11,327 nt of DNA from Candidatus Heimdallarchaeota archaeon (GTDB lineage Archaea; Asgardarchaeota; Heimdallarchaeia; Heimdallarchaeales; Heimdallarchaeaceae), in assembly GCA_016839985.1 (NCBI GenBank), contig JAEOTG010000263.1, positions 1 through 11,327 of the forward strand. The letters run 5' to 3'. Of the stretch, positions 5,712 through 11,327 are shown one piece after another; position 1 is the first letter of the stretch, and every line of letters begins with the position of its first letter. The notes beneath the pieces are model-generated. The model was given only the letters and a program-made list of their open reading frames with translations. It was not told where the DNA came from and did no database searches. A program made the translations under genes and the position numbers.

Positions 5712-7357
5712 TAGTTCTCTCCTCCTTTTTTTATTGGAACTAGTAACGTTTGTACTTCACCTGATTTTATTCCTTTTTCGAGAATAATATGTTTCTTCCA
5801 ATTCTTGTCATCTTTTTCAGGATAATCTGTTCTATAATGGAACCATCCCCATCTGCTTTCCTTCCTAGCTAGTGATGCATGAACTGAAAGCTCAGCACAA
5901 TCAAGTATGAACTGTATCTCCTCGAATTTACTCAACTCATGATAATCTGTAATTCGAATGTTTTTTAGATCCTTTCTAAACCTAGGAAGCCACCATAAAA
6001 ATCGTTCTAATTTTGTTTCATTCTTAGGAGGTACAACATAATCACTTATTGTACGTCTAACTTTGTATTCAAAATCTTGAACAGATACTGAACCATTATT
6101 GTTATTCTCCATTATGCTAATAAGTCGTTGTTCCTCTTCATCTATCAGATCCTGTTCAACTTTACATTGATCCTTGTTACTCACAAATTTCACTGCTTCC
6201 TCAGCAGCTACTTCCCCAAAAACAAAAGCTCCTGTTAAGTGTTGGAAAGGAACACAAGCTACGTCACCTGCAGAATACAGACCTTTCAGAGTTGTTTCAG
6301 TTTTTTCATTAACAACAATCCCTGTCATCCCATGACCTCCACAAAGCTGATATTCTGTTTCACCTAATTCAATTAGACCTTCTCTAAAGTCAATCCCTCT
6401 GTTCTCCCAGAATTTTTTCTGAATAGGTCGTTCAGTTGTGAAAAGAATTCGCTCAATTTCTTGGATTCGTTCTTCAGAGAGGTGATTCATCTTAATGAAA
6501 ATAGGCCCTCTTCCCTCTCGAAGTTCCTTTAACATGTTTTGAGTGGAAACATATTCTAAATCAATCGTTTCCCCTAACGCATTAATAACTTCAGCACCAC
6601 GTGTTAGAGTGATATAAAGTAATGGGCAATTAAGATCCTTAATAAGAGGAGAACAATTTGTATATTCAAAACCTGTTAATTGTGCTCCTGCTCTAAAAGC
6701 TAAGGAATATCCATCTCCAGCATTTCCTGGGTAATCAAATGTTCCATAAAGATATCCTGAATTAGGGAGGGAAAATCTAGCACAACCTCCATTTGCTAGA
6801 ATAGTCGCTTTTGCTTTACAAACCACAAATTCTCCAGTTCTTATGTTAAATCCCAGAGCACCATTAACTTGTCCTTCATCTACTAGAAGTTTTGTTATAA
6901 TTGTACGATTAATTACTCTTACTCCAGCTTCTTTGACTTTCTCTGCCAAAACTAATTTTAATTCTGGGGAATCCATTTCCAATAAGAAACTACCTTTTGC
7001 ATGAACCTGCAGTGAGATATATTTGTTCTCATCATCTCGTGGAAAACGTATCCCCCAGCTTTCAAGACGTTTTAACATAGAATAGCTTCTCTTAGCCATA
7101 ACATAGCTTGGTTTATAATCTAAAATTCCTTCAGTTGCTATGAGTGCTGAATGTATATATAACTCTGGAGTCGTAGTTCCAGGTTGAACTACAATATTTA
7201 AAGCATCCATACCCATTGCAATAGAACCACTTCGATTTATCTCTCCTTTTTCAAATATAATTACATCAACATCTGGATTTTGTTCTTTTGCTACTATTGA
7301 TGCCATAGTACCAGCACTCCCTCCACCAATAATAAGAATGTCTGTTTCCAAATTCAT
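5711..7357 (-). CDS. AprA/fumarate-reductase-like FAD flavoprotein
   Basis: This 548-residue enzyme belongs to the FAD-binding succinate dehydrogenase/fumarate reductase superfamily, closest in style to the adenylylsulfate reductase alpha subunit (AprA). The N-terminal FAD site is ILIIGGGSAGTMAS (7-20); NRSGSIAMGMDALN (41-54) is the second flavin-contacting segment. The capping domain follows, then GGHGMTGIVVNEKT (340-353), whose histidine aligns with the substrate histidine of the family, and GLYSAGDVACVPFQHLTGA (359-377), the second FAD motif. The helical C-terminal domain contains ARKESRWGWFHYRTDYPEKD (497-516), a hallmark of AprA and fumarate reductase relatives. There is no signal peptide, so it acts in the cytoplasm, passing electrons to or from the coupled ferredoxin. 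The ATG at 7357 is fixed by an in-frame TAA six bases upstream. No sat, aprM, dsr or qmo gene is visible, so true APS reductase activity is not supported; the substrate is unknown. Confidence 0.85.
   Translation of the reverse strand: MNLETDILIIGGGSAGTMASIVAKEQNPDVDVIIFEKGEINRSGSIAMGMDALNIVVQPGTTTPELYIHSALIATEGILDYKPSYVMAKRSYSMLKRLESWGIRFPRDDENKYISLQVHAKGSFLLEMDSPELKLVLAEKVKEAGVRVINRTIITKLLVDEGQVNGALGFNIRTGEFVVCKAKATILANGGCARFSLPNSGYLYGTFDYPGNAGDGYSLAFRAGAQLTGFEYTNCSPLIKDLNCPLLYITLTRGAEVINALGETIDLEYVSTQNMLKELREGRGPIFIKMNHLSEERIQEIERILFTTERPIQKKFWENRGIDFREGLIELGETEYQLCGGHGMTGIVVNEKTETTLKGLYSAGDVACVPFQHLTGAFVFGEVAAEEAVKFVSNKDQCKVEQDLIDEEEQRLISIMENNNNGSVSVQDFEYKVRRTISDYVVPPKNETKLERFLWWLPRFRKDLKNIRITDYHELSKFEEIQFILDCAELSVHASLARKESRWGWFHYRTDYPEKDDKNWKKHIILEKGIKSGEVQTLLVPIKKGGEN
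5721..5727 (-). promoter_or_regulatory. Shine-Dalgarno for the ferredoxin
   Basis: AAGGAGG on the minus strand lies 9 nt before the ATG at 5711, inside the last codons (Lys-Gly-Gly-Glu) of the flavoprotein gene. With the TAATG overlap it indicates translational coupling. Confidence 0.65.
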
Positions 7358-7362
7358 GCTTT

Positions 7363-7387
7363 ACTCAACTAGCAATCTATTCCTCCT
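7363..7387 (-). promoter_or_regulatory. Strong Shine-Dalgarno over a tiny leader ORF
   Basis: The minus strand carries AGGAGGA (7387-7381), the best ribosome site in this leader, but it is 23 nt from the flavoprotein ATG, too far to serve it directly. Five bases after it comes TTG-CTA-GTT-GAG-TAA, a four-codon frame whose stop ends 3 nt before the ATG. Ribosomes could load here and reinitiate, or the site may be coincidental. Confidence 0.25.
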
Positions 7388-7420
7388 AACATTTAATTGT
7401 TGCGTAAAAAAGCAGAACTG

Positions 7421-7430
7421 GTATAAATAA
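7421..7430. promoter_or_regulatory. Shared TATA-like box between divergent genes
   Basis: GTATAAATAA reads as a TATA box on the plus strand (toward the acyltransferase, 78 bp before its ATG) and as TTATTTATAC on the minus strand (toward the flavoprotein, 64 bp before its ATG). Closer alternatives exist: CAATTAAATG on the minus strand (about 7392-7401) and the AT-rich stretch at 7470-7490 on the plus strand. Either choice leaves both genes with short leaders in this 150-bp region. Confidence 0.35.
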
Positions 7431-7507
7431 TCAGGAGAAATTATTTCAGCATAGATTTTAAAACATAAAATTCTATAAGTAAATTATTAAAAGGGATTAA
7501 GTGTTTC

Positions 7508-8833
7508 ATGAATGATTCAGATTTGAAGAAAGATATAGCTGCAACAACAACACTTGGAATCAAGGTTGATAAAAAGAAGTATAAACTAGATGTTGCGGCT
7601 ACTGGATTTAGTTTGATGTGTAACAAAAGAATCACAAATGTTTTTCGATTATCCTGTACTTTAAACGAGGAAATTGATACAAAAAAACTTCAAACTGCTC
7701 TTTCGACAATTTTACCTCGTTTTCCTTACTATAGAGTGAGTATAAAGAAAGGTTTTTTTTGGGGAAAATTAGTTACTAATCTCGCAATTCCAGAGATACA
7801 GACTGATAGTAAATATCCTTGCCAATACATTCCATTTGGTAGAAATAATCTTCTTTACAAAATCATAGTAGATAAGAACAAAGTATCTCTAGAGTACCAT
7901 CATTGCTTAACAGATGGTCAAGGAGGTTTGATATTTCTCAACTCACTAATTGCTGAATATTTCAGAATTAAAGGATTATCAATTGAGGGTTGGAATGATA
8001 TTCTTCTAGCAAGAGACAAAATCGATTTGTTTGAATATGAAGATGCATATGATAGATATAAAAAGAAGAAAATAAAAATTCGTGAAAAAAATTTCATACG
8101 AAGAAGTTTCTATTTACCTAATAAAGTTGAACCTCCTGGATTTTTTCATCTACTGAATGTATATGTTTCTCTTGAAAGTATTAGACAAAAATCTAAGGAG
8201 TTTAATGTTTCAATTACAGCTCTGTTAACAGCAATATACTATGATTCCCTCGTAGAAATTCAAGAAAAAATTTATCAAAAGAAAACAGAAGATTTAAAAC
8301 CAATTAGTATAAGGCTTCCAGTTGATTTAAGAAAAATCTTGATATCAAAAACAATGAGAAATTTCTCTGCAGCAGTTAGATTAGATTTGGATCCTAGAAA
8401 GGAAAAAAAATCATTTGGAACAACAGTAAAAGTAATTCATGATACTTTAAAAAACCAAATTCAAAAGGATAAATTCATCTATAAAATTTCAAGAAACATA
8501 AAAACTGCAAATATTTTGATAATACATATAATACCTTTTCAAATTAAGAGATTCATTGTAAGAACATTTTATTATTTAGTAAATACTCCATTTTATAGTG
8601 GTATGATATCGAATTTGGGACAGGTATCTATTCCTAAATTATTGGAAAAGTATATTGATTCTTATGAGTTTACCGTAGGTCCTTCTGCAGGAAGCAAGGA
8701 AAGGATTAGTTTAGTGAGTTTTAAGGATAAATTGGTACTCACATTTAGTAGTGTAATAAAAGAACCTATTTTAGTTGATGTTTTCAAAAGAAAACTAGAC
8801 GAAATTTTAGGTTATAATTACATGGGAAAATAG
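7508..8833 (+). CDS. Standalone HHxxxDG acyltransferase (condensation/alcohol acyltransferase superfamily)
   Basis: This 441-residue protein has the chloramphenicol-acetyltransferase-like fold of condensation domains, PapA and alcohol acetyltransferases. The catalytic motif HHCLTDG is at 131-137, with the base His132 in the usual place after a strand (KVSLEY). The N-terminal half starts with the typical sequence of the family (FRLSCTLNEEIDTKKLQTAL, about 46-65, then LPRFPYYRV), and the second half shows IRLPVDLRK (268-276) and ISNLGQVSIP (367-376), both recurrent in this superfamily. There is no carrier protein, adenylation domain or other megasynthase part, so it is a free enzyme that would move an acyl group from CoA or a carrier to an alcohol or amine. 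It lacks a signal peptide, is rich in lysine, and a hydrophobic stretch near 334-345 could touch a membrane. The donor and acceptor are unknown; a lipid or small-molecule ester is an inference. Confidence 0.82.
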   Translation: MNDSDLKKDIAATTTLGIKVDKKKYKLDVAATGFSLMCNKRITNVFRLSCTLNEEIDTKKLQTALSTILPRFPYYRVSIKKGFFWGKLVTNLAIPEIQTDSKYPCQYIPFGRNNLLYKIIVDKNKVSLEYHHCLTDGQGGLIFLNSLIAEYFRIKGLSIEGWNDILLARDKIDLFEYEDAYDRYKKKKIKIREKNFIRRSFYLPNKVEPPGFFHLLNVYVSLESIRQKSKEFNVSITALLTAIYYDSLVEIQEKIYQKKTEDLKPISIRLPVDLRKILISKTMRNFSAAVRLDLDPRKEKKSFGTTVKVIHDTLKNQIQKDKFIYKISRNIKTANILIIHIIPFQIKRFIVRTFYYLVNTPFYSGMISNLGQVSIPKLLEKYIDSYEFTVGPSAGSKERISLVSFKDKLVLTFSSVIKEPILVDVFKRKLDEILGYNYMGK

Positions 8834-8844
8834 AAATTTATTCA

Positions 8845-8867
8845 TTTTTTTTTTTCTAAATTTTTTT
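8845..8867 (+). terminator. T-tract terminator after the acyltransferase
   Basis: Eleven T at 8845-8855 and seven T at 8861-8867 follow the stop by 11 nt. Long U-tracts without a hairpin are the standard signal for archaeal RNA polymerase. The next gene then begins with its own TATA box. Confidence 0.6.
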
Positions 8868-8896
8868 CAGAATTAATATCACAAATATTGGCATAT

Positions 8897-8910
8897 CTTT
8901 ATATATATTG
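8897..8910 (+). promoter_or_regulatory. TATA box of the Ntn hydrolase gene
   Basis: CTTTATATATATTG is the clearest TATA box in the window and is centred about 27 bp before the ATG at 8931. No Shine-Dalgarno lies in the intervening sequence, so the mRNA is probably leaderless or nearly so. Confidence 0.6.
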
Positions 8911-8930
8911 ATGATTTTTTCCCTAACATA

Positions 8931-10025
8931 ATGTCACAAAAAAATAAAATATGTATCTCATTTCTACTAATCATGAGTGTATTCATATTACAGCCACTAA
9001 TCACTCATAATCTAATGGCTAATTCCTATGATACTCATATTTCCTCTTCATGCACAATATTTACAGTTTCTATTGGTGATAAGGTCTATTTTGGTAATAA
9101 TGAAGATTATAGACTGAATAATGTTTATAGGTGGTATATTCCCGCTCAAAATGTTTCAACAACTTATTTTGGTGTAAAAGAAATCTATGGGGCAGTTTTT
9201 TTCGGATTTGATAATAATGACAATCCAGATATTGATGGTTGGGAACAAGGAGGTATGAATGAATATGGTTTATGCTACGATGCTAATGGACTGGATCCAG
9301 ATATCGAATTGAATCTTAATCAAAGTGGTGTATATCCTTATACTGATCATGCTTTGGCTCAAATTCTTTGGGACTGTAAAAATGTAGAAGAAGTAATTAC
9401 ATGGTTTCAAAATATTAAATGGTATGGTTCTTTGGGAGCTCAATTCCATTTTGCGGACAATATCGGTGATGCGGTAGTAGTAGGCGTTAATGCTACAGGT
9501 CAATGGGTTTTTACCAGAATTGACTCTGCTTTTCTTGTTTCCACTAATTTTAATTTAAATGATACATCTCATGGCTATTACCCCTGCTCTCGATATAGTA
9601 CTGCTACACAAATGCGTGGTGAAATTACAGCTGAAGAAGATCTTAATGTTTCAAAATGTGCAGAGATACTGTATGCAGTTCATCAAGAGGGATTGTATGG
9701 AACAAAATATAGCAACATCTGTGATCCTGTTAATCTTGAGTTCTATTTCAATTCTGGTGATGAATTCTCCGTTAGTGAAAAATTTGATTTAATTAACATA
9801 CTTGCTGATATTGAATCTTTTGAACATAAAAATAGTTTTTTTGGAGTTGATGGATTAGGTGAAGGAATTCTAGTAAAAACAGAAAAGATAGATATTCAAT
9901 TTGGATCCAACACAAACACCACTTCTGAAACTAATGGAATGACCATATTAACAAGTATATTAGGTATAACATTGAGTATGCTTTTGTTTCTTAGGTATAG
10001 AAAAAAACAAAAAAAAGATGTTTAG
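8931..10025 (+). CDS. Surface-anchored Ntn hydrolase (choloylglycine hydrolase / penicillin V acylase / C45-like)
   Basis: This 364-residue protein has a signal peptide (1-30, basic MSQKNK then a hydrophobic core), a short spacer, and then the Ntn-hydrolase start SCTIFTVSIGDKVYFGNNED (40-59). Cys41 is the expected nucleophile and would be exposed as the new N-terminus by self-cleavage after Ser40. Further family marks are GNNEDY (55-60), EQGGMNEYGLCYDANG (105-120), FADNIGDAVVVG (174-185) and STNFNL (204-209), which correspond to the oxyanion and substrate-positioning loops of linear-amide C-N hydrolases. The C-terminus has a Ser/Thr/Asn-rich linker, one membrane helix (337-354) and a basic tail (RYRKKQKKD), so the enzyme is displayed outside the cell. 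Family members cut amide bonds in bile salts, penicillin V, acyl-homoserine lactones or peptide derivatives; the substrate here cannot be told. It has its own promoter, 97 bp after an acyltransferase gene. Confidence 0.8.
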   Translation: MSQKNKICISFLLIMSVFILQPLITHNLMANSYDTHISSSCTIFTVSIGDKVYFGNNEDYRLNNVYRWYIPAQNVSTTYFGVKEIYGAVFFGFDNNDNPDIDGWEQGGMNEYGLCYDANGLDPDIELNLNQSGVYPYTDHALAQILWDCKNVEEVITWFQNIKWYGSLGAQFHFADNIGDAVVVGVNATGQWVFTRIDSAFLVSTNFNLNDTSHGYYPCSRYSTATQMRGEITAEEDLNVSKCAEILYAVHQEGLYGTKYSNICDPVNLEFYFNSGDEFSVSEKFDLINILADIESFEHKNSFFGVDGLGEGILVKTEKIDIQFGSNTNTTSETNGMTILTSILGITLSMLLFLRYRKKQKKDV

Positions 10026-10026
10026 A

Positions 10027-10101
10027 TTATTCTTTGATTTCTGATTTAGGATCTGTTGTTACAATAAATCCTCCTTCATTCACCCATTGATTATATCTCA
10101 T
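10027..10101 (-). other. Short open frame that looks like a protein tail (24 aa)
   Basis: Between the convergent Ntn hydrolase and M28 peptidase genes the minus strand is open for 31 codons after a TAA and contains RYNQWVNEGGFIVTTDP before a TAA two bases from the Ntn hydrolase stop. The sequence has a protein-like balance of residues but no Shine-Dalgarno and no recognised family. It may be a gene remnant, a very small protein, or chance. Confidence 0.2.
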
Positions 10102-10135
10102 GAGATTTGAAATTCTGAAACATTAAAAAGCATTA

Positions 10136-11327
10136 TTAATTTTTTTTCTTTTCTTTTACATAATCCATTGCAGTAGCTAGTGTTACTTGGCATACTTTCT
10201 TTATGAAATCAAAATCTAATTTATCTATGGTGTCCGCTTCAGTATGGTAAAAAGGATATCTGAAATTTGCTGAGTCAGTTATCATTAAAGCAGGTATACC
10301 TTCACGCCAGAAAGGTGCATGATCTGATCTCAGTAGATCAAAAAATCTCTTTGTTAATGTTTCAAAACTAACAGGAATTCTTATTCTTATAAAAGGTAGT
10401 TGAACTGATTCATTTTTACACTGTTTGCAGAATGTTTTTGCCAGTATTTTTGATTCTTTATCACTCACTACTGTAATGAAATTTCCAATATTTTTAAACA
10501 GTTTAACCTTATAACTAGGAAATATAATTGGGTGCATTAAAGGTGGAAAAGTTTGTGAGTTTTTTCTTTTTGAAGTATAGCCTACTGTTTCATTATTTAT
10601 GACTCCAATTATTTTCCTTTTCTCTCTTATAGCTTTTGCAACCCATTCACTACTCCCAGTCATAGCTGCGGTTCCAATCCAAGATGTATGAGTATCCTTG
10701 GAAAAAAGATTACTTATATTTTCAAAATACTTTTTCTCTTCCTTTGTAAGTTCGCTCTTAATATCCTTTATCGCAAGTTCCCAAGCCTCAGCTAGTGATT
10801 TTCCCATGGATGCATTTCTGTAGGCTTGATTGAAAACCTCCCTATTCTTTTCTTGTGTATGATAGGTAAAGAAACTAAAATCTTCATCCATTAAATCTAA
10901 TTCCTGTGCAAACTTCAGAATTTTCAATTCTCTTGAGGGATTGAATTCTTCTAAAGTAAAACTGACAAAACGAATGTTGTCAGTTATTTCTTCTTTAGCT
11001 AAAATTCTAGCTGCTTCCAGCATTATTGCAATAGCTGAGCCATTATCATTTGCTCCAGGTGAATTCATAACTGTATCATAATGACTAGTGATCAAAACTT
11101 CTGGACCAGAACTATTTTCATTATAACCTTCAATATTTCGAAAAGGTTGATCAAAATCTTCAACATTAAAAACTTGCTCTTGAACTTGTAAACCATATTT
11201 CAAGAATTCTGTTTTTATATAATCTGCTGTTTCATCCAATCTCTCTTGTGCAACAATTGGATGTTTAATTCCCTCAATATTCAAGATGTGTTGATACAAT
11301 CTTTCTACATCAACTTGTTCAATAATG
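10136..11327 (-). CDS. M28 family zinc aminopeptidase (5' end outside the window)
   Basis: The frame stays open to the window edge. A TTG at 11299 is the first possible internal start, but the preceding codons (IIEQVDVER) read as the usual N-terminal helix of this family, so the true start probably lies outside. Counting from that TTG, the co-catalytic zinc ligands and base are visible: SHYDTV (H73, D75), GANDNGSA (D85 bridging), FTLEE (E117 base, E118 ligand), NNETVGY (E237) and FYHTEADT (H352), with RSDHAPFW (325-331) near the active site. This is the M28 order, so it should remove N-terminal residues from peptides or act as a related zinc hydrolase. Between E118 and the GSSEWVAKA helix (215-223), which normally follows closely, there is an extra, largely helical segment of roughly 90 residues. 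No C-terminal anchor is present; export cannot be judged without the N-terminus. It is convergent with the Ntn hydrolase gene. Confidence 0.85.
   Translation of the reverse strand, partial: IIEQVDVERLYQHILNIEGIKHPIVAQERLDETADYIKTEFLKYGLQVQEQVFNVEDFDQPFRNIEGYNENSSGPEVLITSHYDTVMNSPGANDNGSAIAIMLEAARILAKEEITDNIRFVSFTLEEFNPSRELKILKFAQELDLMDEDFSFFTYHTQEKNREVFNQAYRNASMGKSLAEAWELAIKDIKSELTKEEKKYFENISNLFSKDTHTSWIGTAAMTGSSEWVAKAIREKRKIIGVINNETVGYTSKRKNSQTFPPLMHPIIFPSYKVKLFKNIGNFITVVSDKESKILAKTFCKQCKNESVQLPFIRIRIPVSFETLTKRFFDLLRSDHAPFWREGIPALMITDSANFRYPFYHTEADTIDKLDFDFIKKVCQVTLATAMDYVKEKKKN

Noticed and set aside
5517..7357. Naming the redox pair aprAB
   Set aside because: The ferredoxin lacks the AprB C-terminal extension and no sulfate-reduction genes are present, so only AprA-like is justified.
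7441..7635. Minus-strand 64-codon open frame over the acyltransferase start
   Set aside because: It overlaps the promoter and N-terminus of the acyltransferase and shows no motif; it is a shadow frame.
9270..9792. Open frames opposite and in another frame of the Ntn hydrolase
   Set aside because: Both lie wholly inside a gene with strong family motifs and have no protein-like features.
1..11327. CRISPR array, insertion sequence, integrase or attachment site
   Set aside because: No spaced direct repeats, transposase or recombinase motifs, or terminal inverted repeats flanking a gene were seen.

Overview
The window is AT-rich and looks archaeal. TATA-like boxes sit about 25-30 bp ahead of several starts, at least one gene looks leaderless, one regulator carries a bacterio-opsin-activator type HTH_10 domain, and several surface proteins pair an N-terminal signal or anchor with a C-terminal membrane helix and basic tail. 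Together with the mix of enzymes this fits an Asgard-like (Promethearchaeota) genome best. That placement is inference, because no rRNA or ribosomal marker is present.

Left part (1-3855): two minus-strand membrane or surface protein genes face a plus-strand extracellular S41 protease across a 336-bp divergent region. The leftmost gene is a membrane-spanning receptor whose sequence runs off the window. It is broken into three frames by two apparent single-base losses in short A/T runs. The second gene encodes an acidic secreted protein with a C-terminal anchor. The divergent region holds a perfect 11-bp inverted repeat whose core recurs upstream of the protease.

Middle (3856-7357): a 58-residue, very basic small protein (minus) is divergent from an HTH_10 regulator (plus). 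They are followed by a compact minus-strand operon: an AprA-like FAD flavoprotein, a minimal two-cluster ferredoxin translationally coupled to it (TAATG), and a GNAT acetyltransferase 16 nt further on. The GNAT frame is intact end to end except for one in-frame TAG at codon 55.

Right part (7358-11327): a plus-strand standalone HHxxxDG acyltransferase (condensation/alcohol acyltransferase fold) is followed by a surface-anchored Ntn hydrolase of the choloylglycine/penicillin acylase type with its own strong TATA box. Convergent to these is an M28 zinc peptidase that is 5'-truncated by the window edge and has a large insertion in its catalytic domain.

Overall this is an accessory-type region rich in extracytoplasmic proteins and hydrolases, with one redox module. 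No mobile element, CRISPR array, tRNA or rRNA was seen. The least explained items are the redox pair of unknown substrate, the acyltransferase/amidase neighbours, the small basic protein, and the three gene-breaking lesions, which may be real decay or sequence error.
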